From positions 1 through 41,988 of the forward strand of contig CACFOC010000006.1 of NCBI GenBank assembly GCA_902567945.1: DNA of 41,988 bases, read 5' to 3'. Source of the DNA: an uncultured Pelagibacteraceae bacterium (GTDB taxonomy: Bacteria; Pseudomonadota; Alphaproteobacteria; Pelagibacterales; Pelagibacteraceae). The first letter of the stretch is position 1. Every line of letters starts with the position of its first letter. This document shows, in pieces, positions 24,983-33,362 of the stretch. Position numbers and translations under genes: made by a program. Under the pieces are notes generated by a model. That model had not been told where the DNA came from. It did not search any database and saw only the letters and a program-made list of their open reading frames with translations.

Positions 24983-26216
24983 AAGTGTAGATTTATCACT
25001 TGATAGAATAAAAAGATTACTAAAAGATCTTAATAATCCAGAGAAAAAAATATCAAATGCCATTCAGGTAGTTGGAACTAATGGTAAATATAGTTTTTGT
25101 ACTACACTAAGAGAAATATTTGAAACCGCAAGTTACACAGTAAATATGAATATAAGCCCATCGCTTAGAAGATTTAACGAACGTTATTATTTTTCAGGCA
25201 AATATATTTCTGATGATGAACTTTACAATTTACTAATCGAGGTAGAAACAATTAATAAAAATAAAAGCATTACATTTCATGAATTCATATGTGCTTGTTT
25301 TTTTCTTCAAGCTTCAAAAAATAATAGTGATATAAATATCTTAGAATCTGGCCTTTTTTTTAGGCTCGATGCAAGCAATGTATTAGAAAATAATATAGCT
25401 TCAGTAATTATGCCCATAGGAATGGATCACAAAGATTTCTTAAAAAAAGGAACTATCGATGAGATAGTTTATGAAAAATGTTCTGCACTATTAAATGGTT
25501 CAAAAATCTTTATTTCTGAGCAAAAAAATAATGTATTAGATAAAATTAAAAAAAATATTAAAAACAATACGTCTGATAAAATAATTTTTGGAAAAAACTA
25601 TAATTATAAAAAGAATCTTGATGGATTTCTATTTAAAGATGATTTTGGTAAAATAAATCTACCTTATCCCAATTTATCTGGAGATTTCCAAATCAGCAAT
25701 ATTTCAACTGCAATTGCGGTTGCTAGAAAATTAAATCAATTTAAGATAACAGATTCTCATATAAAAAAATCAATAACAAAAATAAGAAGTGAGGGAAGAT
25801 TGCAGAAAATTACCCATGGTAAACTTAGAAATTATGTTTCAAAAAATAATCAAATTTTAATTGATGGAGCTCATAATATACTTGCTGCTTCCGTAGTAGA
25901 GAAATATTTAAGAACTTTAAATTCTGGAAGGAAAATTATTATGTTGCTCGGAATGATGGCTAATAAAGACCATAAAGAATTTATCCAAGTGTTCAAAAAT
26001 AGAGTTGAATCAATAGTTACCCTGAATATACCCAATCAAACAAACTTTATTGATAAAGAAAAATTATCTAAAATTGTACAATCGTGCGGTATACCTTCAA
26101 AAGCAGAAAATTCTATCAAGACAGCGCTTAAAAATATTGCAAAGGAAAATGATAATGCAATTATATTTTGTACAGGCAGTTTGTATTTTGCTGGAGAAAT
26201 ACTGAATTTAAATTAA
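24927..26216 (+). CDS. folC: Folylpolyglutamate/dihydrofolate synthase homologue, divergent
   Basis: The 429 residues follow the FolC plan: an ATP-binding Mur-ligase-like core and a C-terminal Rossmann-like domain. FolC adds glutamate to dihydropteroate and to folates. LQLHPKSVDLSLDRIKRLLK at the start, VVGTNGK, RFNERYYFSG, TFHEFICACFF, PIGMDHKDFL, EGRLQKI, LIDGAHNI and LLGMMANKDH are recognisable. Near-invariant residues are lost: GTNGKGST is GTNGKYSF, SPHL is SPSL, and GLGGRLDATN is GLFFRLDASN. The start codon is inside accD (56-base overlap; an ATG at 24936 is also possible). It ends 4 bases into the convergent trxA. Confidence 0.83.
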   Translation: MKLMKIQKILKRLLQLHPKSVDLSLDRIKRLLKDLNNPEKKISNAIQVVGTNGKYSFCTTLREIFETASYTVNMNISPSLRRFNERYYFSGKYISDDELYNLLIEVETINKNKSITFHEFICACFFLQASKNNSDINILESGLFFRLDASNVLENNIASVIMPIGMDHKDFLKKGTIDEIVYEKCSALLNGSKIFISEQKNNVLDKIKKNIKNNTSDKIIFGKNYNYKKNLDGFLFKDDFGKINLPYPNLSGDFQISNISTAIAVARKLNQFKITDSHIKKSITKIRSEGRLQKITHGKLRNYVSKNNQILIDGAHNILAASVVEKYLRTLNSGRKIIMLLGMMANKDHKEFIQVFKNRVESIVTLNIPNQTNFIDKEKLSKIVQSCGIPSKAENSIKTALKNIAKENDNAIIFCTGSLYFAGEILNLN

Positions 26217-26533
26217 ATATTTTCTTTAATCCATGAAACAATATTTGACTTTGTGGTTGCTCCAACTTTTGTAGCCTTAAGTTCTCCATCTTTGAAGAGA
26301 AGCATGGTCGGTATACCTCTCACCCCATACTTCGTTGGTTGGTTAGGATTTTCGTCAATATTGTGTTTTGCAACAACGACTTCATTGCTCATTTCATCCG
26401 AAATTTCTTCAAGAATAGGACCGATTTGTTTGCATGGTCCACACCATTCGGCCCAAAAATCTACTAGTGTAGGCTTGGAAGCTTTTATTACTTCTGTTTC
26501 AAAACTTTCATCTGTTACTTTTTTTGTAGGCAT
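26213..26533 (-). CDS. trxA: Thioredoxin
   Basis: This 106-residue thioredoxin has the classical active site WAEWCGPCKQIGPILEEI and the cis-proline motif GIPTMLLFKDGE. Length and residues such as the buried aspartate of LVDFWAEWCG are standard. It is a general cytoplasmic disulfide reductase. Its sequence is ordinary, in contrast to the divergent folC that it meets head-on with a 4-base overlap. Synteny folC-trxA is usual in Alphaproteobacteria. Confidence 0.97.
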   Translation of the reverse strand: MPTKKVTDESFETEVIKASKPTLVDFWAEWCGPCKQIGPILEEISDEMSNEVVVAKHNIDENPNQPTKYGVRGIPTMLLFKDGELKATKVGATTKSNIVSWIKENI

Positions 26534-26568
26534 GAAATATTTTTAATGTAAGAATTTTTTTATTAATG

Positions 26569-27987
26569 TCAATTGTCTTTTTTGTAAAACTTTTCCATTT
26601 CTAAAATATATGAGTTAATATCTTCGAGAGCTTTTAATTTTTCATTATTATCCTTAAACTTATTTCTTAAGGTATCAATTTCTGAATAGGTTCTTGGAAT
26701 AGTATTCCATTTTTCTTCATTTGTGCTTAATATTCTTGATGCTATTTCTTTATGGATAGCATTATAAACTTCTTTTGGTAAAGACTGTGGGCTTTCTTCG
26801 TATAAAATTTTTTTTCCAAAATATTGCATACGTTCATCTCTAAATTTTTGTACCACAGTAAATTTATTCTTCCAATCTGCTTTGTGGAATTCTGGCATAA
26901 TTTTACTATCTTCAGGTAAGGCAAATTTTTTATAAATCGAATCTTCTGCATAAATATCCGCTTGCGATTCTAGTTCTTGTCTTTCTGAAGCATCGTCATC
27001 TAAAATTCTAATAATTTTTTTTGCAAATTCTTTATTTTCCCTTACTAACTTAGCTCTTTCTTTTAATTTTTTGATTCCAATTTGCTTATAATTATCAAAA
27101 TTTATTCCATAACTTGGGTTCATTATTATAGGATGTTTTTTATGTTTAATTGTTCTAATAACCTTTGGTTTTTTATCTAATTCTTTTTTAAGCTCTTGTA
27201 GAGATAAATTAAAATAATAAATAGGATCAGCTTTTAAATCAAAACACATTGGATAACCCCACTGAGGATGCTGACAAACAAAAGTAAGAACAAATGGAAC
27301 GGATCTCCCATAGTAAAAAAAATCTGTACAAAATAACTGTTCTTCTTTAATAAGATTAAAACTTTTATCCTTATTCGTTGTCATTAAGCTAGCCTTCCAG
27401 ACATTGGGTGCTTTTTTGTTTAAAAGCTTTGCTATTTCTATCGTCGCCAAAACATCTGCCATAGCCGAATGTGCATCATCATGTTTAATGCCGTTCATGG
27501 GTGCTAATTTTTCTAATTTAAAAACAGGATTATTTTTATCACTTATTGGAGTTTTAAGACTATTTGGATAATAAAGATGGCATGCTCTTGCTAAACTAAA
27601 AAGATCCCCTCGTTCACTGCCATTTGTATTGGTCAAATAAGGGTATTCAAGATTTTTCCATAAAGTCCTTCTTAAAAATTCTTCATCAAAATTAATTGAG
27701 TTATAACCAATAAAAATCGAATTTTTCCATTGTTTAAACTTATCAACTAATTGTCTCACCATTTGATAGTGAGATAAATTTGTTTCCTTCAGCATTTTTG
27801 GTGTTGTTTTATTAACCAATAAAGCCATAGCTTCTGGAACCACACCGGCACTTAATTTACAGCGGCCTTCATATCGATCTAGTTCCTGAAAATTGTCATT
27901 AACAAGTACTGCAGCAGCCTGAATTATCTGTCCATAAGAAACGTTCGATGAGCAGGTTTCAAAATCATAAAAAACTAAATTTGCCAT
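26569..27987 (-). CDS. sbcB: Exodeoxyribonuclease I (SbcB)
   Basis: This 472-residue protein matches E. coli exonuclease I along its length. The DEDDh nuclease motifs are VFYDFETCSSN near the start (Asp and Glu), IGYNSINFDEEFLRRTLWKN (Exo II) and DDAHSAMADVLATIE (Exo III with the histidine). The order of later segments (KASLMTTNKDKSF, PLFFKHPQWGYP-like HPQWGYP region, VIRTIKHKKHPIIM) follows the SH3-like and helical domains. It degrades single-stranded DNA 3'-5' and acts in recombination and mismatch repair. It is 6 bases downstream of rmuC on the same strand. Confidence 0.9.
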   Translation of the reverse strand: MANLVFYDFETCSSNVSYGQIIQAAAVLVNDNFQELDRYEGRCKLSAGVVPEAMALLVNKTTPKMLKETNLSHYQMVRQLVDKFKQWKNSIFIGYNSINFDEEFLRRTLWKNLEYPYLTNTNGSERGDLFSLARACHLYYPNSLKTPISDKNNPVFKLEKLAPMNGIKHDDAHSAMADVLATIEIAKLLNKKAPNVWKASLMTTNKDKSFNLIKEEQLFCTDFFYYGRSVPFVLTFVCQHPQWGYPMCFDLKADPIYYFNLSLQELKKELDKKPKVIRTIKHKKHPIIMNPSYGINFDNYKQIGIKKLKERAKLVRENKEFAKKIIRILDDDASERQELESQADIYAEDSIYKKFALPEDSKIMPEFHKADWKNKFTVVQKFRDERMQYFGKKILYEESPQSLPKEVYNAIHKEIASRILSTNEEKWNTIPRTYSEIDTLRNKFKDNNEKLKALEDINSYILEMEKFYKKDN

Positions 27988-27993
27988 TAAGTA

Positions 27994-29040
27994 TTACTTA
28001 TTCAGTACCTTGATTTTGTGTACATCTTCTTTGATTGCTTTTTCAACTTGCTCTGGATCTTTTATATTTTCTAAAGTTCTCAGGATAGATCTAGCATCTC
28101 TACCGAAATCATCGGTAACTTTCATAGCTTCTTCTAATTTTTTTCTGAGATTTCTAATGCCATCAAAATGCTTGGAAAATCTTGTAGTAATAATTTTTAA
28201 ATCGTCATGAATTTGTGTTGCATGTTTTTGAACTTTTAAGGTTTGAAATCCTAAATGGTAGGCTTGTAAAATTGCACATAGGGTATTTGGTCCAGAAATA
28301 GTAATTTTGTACTTGGTTCGTAATTCTTCCATAAGGAGTTCTTTAGTTTTTGGATCTCTATAACTGGCAAGTTCTGCGTATAAACCTTCTGTTGGTGCAT
28401 AAACAATTGCAAAATCTGTGGTTTTTGGTGGCATAATATATTTTTCAGAAACTTTTTTTGCTTTAACTCTAAACGCTGCTGCTAAATCATTTCTTGCTGT
28501 ACTTAATGCATCTTTATCTTTTAGCTCGTAAGCTTCATCAATAGCTTTGTATTTTTCAATTGGCCAATGACTATCTATGGGACAAAGAACATCATTTTGT
28601 AGTTTAACAGCAAACTCCACAACATCACGTGTTTCGTCAGGCTTCATTTTAACGTTAGCTATATATTGTGCTGCTGGCAGCAAGTCCTTTAGTAAGGACG
28701 CCAATGAAAACTCAGCTAATCCACCATACTGTTTTACTCCTGCTAAAATCCTGCTAAAGCTGTCCTGGCTTTTATTTATAGCTTCGACCTGCTGGTTAAA
28801 TACATTAACTTTTTCATCCACCTTTGTTAGTGCCTGTGTCATGTCACGAGTGACATCTTTTGATAAAGTATTAAAAGAAGTCGACATAGTGTTTATAGAA
28901 TTCGTTAAAGAGTTCTTTAATTTTTCTAATTCTTCATTATTTTTACTTTCATCTTTATTTTTTTTCTGAGAAATTAAAAGATAAATCACTACTAAAAGTA
29001 GTACCAAAACTAAAAATAAAACTGATTCCTGCATTGTCAT
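27994..29040 (-). CDS. rmuC: RmuC-family DNA recombination protein
   Basis: The 348 residues start with a single membrane helix (ESVLFLVLVLLLVVIYLLI), a predicted coiled coil (residues about 35-100) and the RmuC nuclease-like core. Core motifs are LPAAQYIANVKMKPD, VVEFAVKLQND, CPIDSHWPIEKY, EKYIMPPKTTDFAIVYAPTEGLYAE and SGPNTLCAILQAYHLGFQTL. The segment before the core, usually RGxWGExQLxxLLE, reads YGGLAEFSLASLLK. RmuC limits inversions at short repeats and resembles restriction-type nucleases. It is upstream of sbcB, so the two form a repair pair. Confidence 0.9.
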   Translation of the reverse strand: MTMQESVLFLVLVLLLVVIYLLISQKKNKDESKNNEELEKLKNSLTNSINTMSTSFNTLSKDVTRDMTQALTKVDEKVNVFNQQVEAINKSQDSFSRILAGVKQYGGLAEFSLASLLKDLLPAAQYIANVKMKPDETRDVVEFAVKLQNDVLCPIDSHWPIEKYKAIDEAYELKDKDALSTARNDLAAAFRVKAKKVSEKYIMPPKTTDFAIVYAPTEGLYAELASYRDPKTKELLMEELRTKYKITISGPNTLCAILQAYHLGFQTLKVQKHATQIHDDLKIITTRFSKHFDGIRNLRKKLEEAMKVTDDFGRDARSILRTLENIKDPEQVEKAIKEDVHKIKVLNK

Positions 29041-29070
29041 ATTACTATAGCATAAATTGATATAAAAAAA

Positions 29071-29217
29071 CTAACTTGCTTTTTTTTGCCTCTCACGATC
29101 AATGTGAGCAGTCATTGTGTCAACAAGATAATCGGAATAAGTGAAAATCTCTTTTGTTACAAAGGATTTTGTTTCATGTTTTTCGGGATTAGCTTTATTT
29201 TCTACTATAATTTTTCC
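29071..29217 (-). pseudogene. Out-of-frame C-terminal extension of the basic coiled-coil protein
   Basis: Continuing the upstream gene in the other frame after its A8 run (29218-29225) gives 48 more codons before a TAG at 29071-29073. The product ends VTKEIFTYSDYLVDTMTAHI then DRERQKKAS and looks like coding sequence: its helical, charged pattern fits the preceding C-terminal domain. With 7 As instead of 8 the protein would have about 393 residues. The shift may be a sequencing error, a real frameshift, or slippage. Confidence 0.6.
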
Positions 29218-30253
29218 TTTTTTTTGCGTCCGAATCTTCTAAATAAATTAAAATTATCCAATCTTCATCTGGACTATCATCATACCTTATAAAACATTCA
29301 TTGGATTCATATCTTCTATCAATAACACGGAGAATACTTTTGTGTTTCGGTATATATCTTTTGTTCAATTGAAAAACCAAAGAATTTGCTGAACGATAAA
29401 AAGATTCAAGAACTAATTCAATATTTTCCCTATGTGCGGCATATTCCCTTTCTTTTTGGAGAATATCTTCTTTAGTATCACGATCTGTAATACTGACACC
29501 TAAAGCCTCTACTCTTTCTCTTATTTTTTGTTCCCTAATTAATCGGTATTTTTCTTTAATTTTTTCTAAACGCTCTTCAACAGCTTTGTAATCATCTCTT
29601 TGTTCTCGTAATGCTAATTTCTCTAGATTTTTAATTTCCTCAAGCTCTCGACGTCTAAAAGCTTCAATTTTTTTCTCTAATTTTATTTCCTCTAAAAAAC
29701 TCTTCCTTTTTTTAGCTTGTTCACGTCTTAAAATAGCTTGTTCCTGCCTAATAAATTTTTTTAGATCTTGCGAACGTTCTCTGGCTAGTTTTTGTTCTTC
29801 TCTAAGTTCTTGTTGCTTAAGTTCTAAACTTAATCTTGCTTCTTCTTTAGCTAATCTTTCCTTTTCTTTTTTTTCAAAGGAAATTTTTTGTAATTTTTTT
29901 ATTTTTTTATTTTCTAAATAATTATCATATGCTCTAAAAAATGGTGTTAAAATAAAATTTACTACTTTTTGAAACCCAAGTACTGTCATTTGACTAGCTT
30001 GTTTTTTAATTTTAAAAATTTGTTTTTTTTTTAATTTTATTCTTGGCCTTTTAATTTTTAATTTTGGTAATTTAAGAGCCTTAATTCTATCGATGGGTTT
30101 TTTTATTTTTATTAGTCTTTTGCGTCTTTTATTTTTTATCTTTTTTTTTCTAGCTTTTTGTTTTTTTTTGAATCTAGCTTTAGTTCTGCTTTTTAAAATT
30201 TTTCTTTTTTTTAGTTTAGTCTTTTTATTTTTTCTTCTAATTCTTTTTTTCAT
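29195..30253 (-). CDS. Very basic coiled-coil protein of unknown function
   Basis: I do not recognise a characterised family. The 352 residues fall into four parts. Residues 1-84 are about 58 percent lysine and arginine (49 of 84) with a single acidic residue. Residues 88-113 (MTVLGFQKVVNFILTPFFRA) are amphipathic or hydrophobic. Residues 114-250 are charged heptads (KEKERLAKEEARLSLELKQQ) typical of a long coiled coil. Residues 250-352 look globular and end with IRYDDSPDEDWIILIYLEDS. The basic tail suggests nucleic acid or membrane binding. It lies between cfa and rmuC on the same strand and seems to continue in another frame. Confidence 0.7.
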   Translation of the reverse strand: MKKRIRRKNKKTKLKKRKILKSRTKARFKKKQKARKKKIKNKRRKRLIKIKKPIDRIKALKLPKLKIKRPRIKLKKKQIFKIKKQASQMTVLGFQKVVNFILTPFFRAYDNYLENKKIKKLQKISFEKKEKERLAKEEARLSLELKQQELREEQKLARERSQDLKKFIRQEQAILRREQAKKRKSFLEEIKLEKKIEAFRRRELEEIKNLEKLALREQRDDYKAVEERLEKIKEKYRLIREQKIRERVEALGVSITDRDTKEDILQKEREYAAHRENIELVLESFYRSANSLVFQLNKRYIPKHKSILRVIDRRYESNECFIRYDDSPDEDWIILIYLEDSDAKKRKNYSRK

Positions 30254-30286
30254 GGATAGTAATTCCTATTAATATATAACAATTAT

Positions 30287-31483
30287 TTACTGATATATAT
30301 AATTTCTACGATTGCTTGGAAGTGATGTGAAATTTTTTACAAGTTGTAATTGATATACAACCAAATCCCTAAATTTAAATGCCGCGGAACAACTGGCTAA
30401 GTAAAATTCCCACATTCTAACAAATTCTTTATCGTATAAATATTTTGCTTTTTCTTTGTTTTGTGTAAATCTATCAAGCCATGCTTTTAATGTTTTGTCA
30501 TAATGATGTATTAGAGTTTCGCAATCAGATAAAATTAGTCCTGTTTTTTCTATAGGCGTAATCATATCAGATAGACTTGGAATAATTCCCCCTGGAAAAA
30601 TATATTTTTGTATAAATGGTTGAACAGGACCAGGTTGATCTACAGAACCTATCGTATGCAATAAACAAATACCGTCATCGGTCATAATATTTTTTATTTT
30701 AGCAAAGAAAGTTTTATAAAATTTTTTCCCAAAATGCTCAAAAGCACCAACACTTACAATTCTATCGTATTTATCTTTTATTTCACGATAGTCAGAAAGT
30801 TCAAAACGTACTTGGTTATCAAGTTTCAATTCTTTAGCTTTTTTTCTGCAATAGTTTATTTGATTTTCACTCAATGATATTCCTGTAACTTCACATTGAC
30901 TTTGTTTAGCAATTTCAAATGCCATTCCTCCCCATCCACAACCAATGTCTAAAACTTTTTGACCAGGTTTTAAGTTTAATTTTTTAATTATATGATTAAT
31001 TTTATTTTGTTGCGCATCTTCTAGACTCTCATTTTCACTCGTAAAATAGGCACAAGAGTATTGTCTGTGTTTTTTATCTAAAAATAAATCATACAACTCT
31101 TCACCAATATCATAATGATGTCTTATATTTTTTTTTGATCTCTCGGGTAAATTATAATTACTTATATATCTCCATGCATGAAAAAAAGTTTTCATAAAAT
31201 AACCAAAATTATTAATTTCTTTTCTTCCTATATTTTCAAATGTAATATTTAAAAAATCTATTAAAGATGCATTCTCAATCTTAATTTCTCCACGCATATA
31301 TGCTTCGGGAAAATTTAAATCTGGATTTAATACTAGTTTCCAATTTAAATCTTTTTTTAATAACTTGACCGTTATTGGATTATTTAGATCTGGTTTTCCA
31401 CAAATATATTTTTGTCCCTGATGATCTATTAATATAATTCCGTTTTTCTTATAAATTTTAGATAATAATTTAGCTAACATCAT
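30287..31483 (-). CDS. cfa: Cyclopropane-fatty-acyl-phospholipid synthase family methyltransferase
   Basis: The 398 residues contain an N-terminal lipid-binding-like part and a SAM-dependent methyltransferase core. SAM motif I is VLDIGCGWGGMAFEIAKQ, and the family markers are IRHHYDIGEELYDLFLDKKH, QYSCAYF, GISLSENQINYC, VSVGAFEHFGKKFY and LHTIGSVDQPGPVQPFIQKY, then IFPGGIIPSL. These match Cfa, which adds a methylene bridge across membrane lipid double bonds; related enzymes methylate other lipids. It is 4 bases downstream of the DapA-like gene on the same strand. Confidence 0.93.
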   Translation of the reverse strand: MMLAKLLSKIYKKNGIILIDHQGQKYICGKPDLNNPITVKLLKKDLNWKLVLNPDLNFPEAYMRGEIKIENASLIDFLNITFENIGRKEINNFGYFMKTFFHAWRYISNYNLPERSKKNIRHHYDIGEELYDLFLDKKHRQYSCAYFTSENESLEDAQQNKINHIIKKLNLKPGQKVLDIGCGWGGMAFEIAKQSQCEVTGISLSENQINYCRKKAKELKLDNQVRFELSDYREIKDKYDRIVSVGAFEHFGKKFYKTFFAKIKNIMTDDGICLLHTIGSVDQPGPVQPFIQKYIFPGGIIPSLSDMITPIEKTGLILSDCETLIHHYDKTLKAWLDRFTQNKEKAKYLYDKEFVRMWEFYLASCSAAFKFRDLVVYQLQLVKNFTSLPSNRRNYIYQ

Positions 31484-31487
31484 AATT

Positions 31488-32372
31488 TTAGGCTGCCATA
31501 TTTTTTGTTGGAAAAAATTCTAGTTTATTTAATTTAGATATAAGTTCTTTTCCTTGAATTTCTGAAAGTAAACTTAATGGTGGCAAAATCCTACTGTATT
31601 TTTCATCTTCCTCAGACATAAAAGTATGTAATCCTGAAATTAGATTATAATTATCAAAAACTTTTCTGACTGCACATAGCTTATCGTTAAATGTTTGTTT
31701 TTTTTTGTTATGAAAATCATCGTAAACTTTACGTGCCAATGGTGCAGTTACATTAAGGATTGCAGATATTATTCCACTATTACCTATTTCTAATCCTTTA
31801 AGTAACTTAGTTTCGGACCCTGGAAAAATTAAAAAGTTTGGTATTTTAATTTTATCAAATAAATTATATGTACTATCTTTTACTCCGACTATTTGTTTGG
31901 GAAAATCTTTTACTAATTTTTCAACTAAAGAAATACTAAAACTATAACCACTCAGTTTTTCAAAATTGTAAAGAATAATCTCACATTCTGGAACTTGTTG
32001 AATTACATTAGCATAGAAAGAATAAACCCCATTATCATCATATTTATAGTACGCTGGTGGCATCAGTAAGAATCGATCTATTCCACTTTTTTTAGCATGT
32101 TTCATTATATCTATATTTTCATTTAAGGCATTAACGCCCGTTCCAATCATAAATTTATCTTTAAATTTATTATTATTTAGTTTTTCAATTAATTTTTTCT
32201 TTTCACTGGAAGAAATAAGTTGCGCACACCCCGTGGAACCAAAAAATATAGCGCCATGGAGTCCAGACTGGATTAGCTTCTCTGAGTGTTTAATTGTCGA
32301 TTCTACATCAAGAGATAAATCTTGATTGAAAATACTCATTGAAGCAGCATATATTCCTTTTTTTATAGCCAT
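31488..32372 (-). CDS. DapA/NanA-family aldolase-like protein
   Basis: This 294-residue TIM barrel belongs to the dihydrodipicolinate synthase/N-acetylneuraminate lyase family. The Schiff-base lysine is in IVGVKDSTYNLF. The tyrosine of the catalytic triad is likely in LYNFEKLSGYSF, where the usual YNxP is YNFE, and the threonine motif GTTGE is GSTGC, so substrate use differs from true DapA. It has MPPAYYKYDDNGVYSFYANV as the family's substrate-pocket segment. Probable substrates are pyruvate plus an aldehyde of unknown kind. The partner cfa follows directly and the GT9 gene is divergent after 45 bases. Confidence 0.82.
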   Translation of the reverse strand: MAIKKGIYAASMSIFNQDLSLDVESTIKHSEKLIQSGLHGAIFFGSTGCAQLISSSEKKKLIEKLNNNKFKDKFMIGTGVNALNENIDIMKHAKKSGIDRFLLMPPAYYKYDDNGVYSFYANVIQQVPECEIILYNFEKLSGYSFSISLVEKLVKDFPKQIVGVKDSTYNLFDKIKIPNFLIFPGSETKLLKGLEIGNSGIISAILNVTAPLARKVYDDFHNKKKQTFNDKLCAVRKVFDNYNLISGLHTFMSEEDEKYSRILPPLSLLSEIQGKELISKLNKLEFFPTKNMAA

Positions 32373-32417
32373 GTTTTTAACTAATTTATTTGTTAGAAAT
32401 TATATTAGATTGAAAAA

Positions 32418-33362
32418 ATGAGTAAAGCACTTGTAATAATAAAATCTATGGGAATTGGGGATTTATCAATACTAATTTCCAATATTCATGCTATTAGCAA
32501 AGAAATAGGCAAACCGGTTACTGTTTTGGCTCAAAAAAATACTCGTGCAAAATCAATATTGCAGCATGATCCTCATATTGCAGAAATAATTGAATTAGAT
32601 GAAAAAGAAATAAAAGGTTTTTTCAATATTATAAAAAAAATAAAACCAAAAAAATTTGACCAGTCATATATTTTTAGTGACTCTATAAGACTTTATTTAA
32701 TCACAAAAATGTCTGGTATTAAAAAAAATTTCCACTACAACTTTTTTTCTAAGAAGAGAAAAAATTTCTTTAAAACAGCAAAAGAATTTACTGAAAAAAC
32801 ATTAAATATAGAAATAGATCCTCAATCAAAAATTTACTGTAATAATAATGACGTTGAAAAAGCGAAAAAGAAATACAATATAACTAATGAAACAAAAAAT
32901 ATTGTTTGTGGTATATCAGCGTCAGGTCCAACAAAACGTTGGGATATAAATAATTATATACGCTTGTTCGAAGAACTAAATAAAAAATATAAAAGTAATT
33001 TTTTTCTAGCTGGTGGATCAAAAGATGAAGATCTAATTAAAAAAGTTATGAATTCTAATGTAGGTGAAAACTGCTTCTCTTTTTCCAAAATGAATCTTTC
33101 TGAAGCAATACCAATTATTGGCGCCTCACAGTACTATATAGGGAATGATACTGGTTGGGGTCATATAGCTTCAGGTCTTGGTTTAAAATCATTATTTTTG
33201 TTCATGGACTCTCCTCCCTCGGCATATGGCATCTACAGTAAAAATATTAGTATAGTTTGTCCTGATGGATTAACAATTGAAAATACCGGACATAATACTA
33301 GAGGTAAAGATCGAATATCTTTTGATAATGTTCTCAATAAATCTTTAAAACTAATTAGCTAA
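32418..33362 (+). CDS. Glycosyltransferase family 9 (heptosyltransferase-like)
   Basis: The 314 residues follow the GT-B fold of ADP-heptose:LPS heptosyltransferases. The N-terminus ALVIIKSMGIGDLSILISNI has the typical RxxxxGDxxL pattern; the C-terminal half contains ISASGPTKRWDINNYIRLFE, FFLAGGSKDEDLI and IGNDTGWGHIASGLGLKSLF, the nucleotide-sugar motif of the family. Such enzymes add sugars to the lipopolysaccharide core. It overlaps the end of the convergent J-protein gene by 8 bases. Confidence 0.88.
   Translation: MSKALVIIKSMGIGDLSILISNIHAISKEIGKPVTVLAQKNTRAKSILQHDPHIAEIIELDEKEIKGFFNIIKKIKPKKFDQSYIFSDSIRLYLITKMSGIKKNFHYNFFSKKRKNFFKTAKEFTEKTLNIEIDPQSKIYCNNNDVEKAKKKYNITNETKNIVCGISASGPTKRWDINNYIRLFEELNKKYKSNFFLAGGSKDEDLIKKVMNSNVGENCFSFSKMNLSEAIPIIGASQYYIGNDTGWGHIASGLGLKSLFLFMDSPPSAYGIYSKNISIVCPDGLTIENTGHNTRGKDRISFDNVLNKSLKLIS

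Noticed and set aside
18595-26216. Horizontal transfer of the divergent gene block
   Set aside because: The gene order is the standard alphaproteobacterial one, base use matches the neighbours, and normal genes are interleaved.
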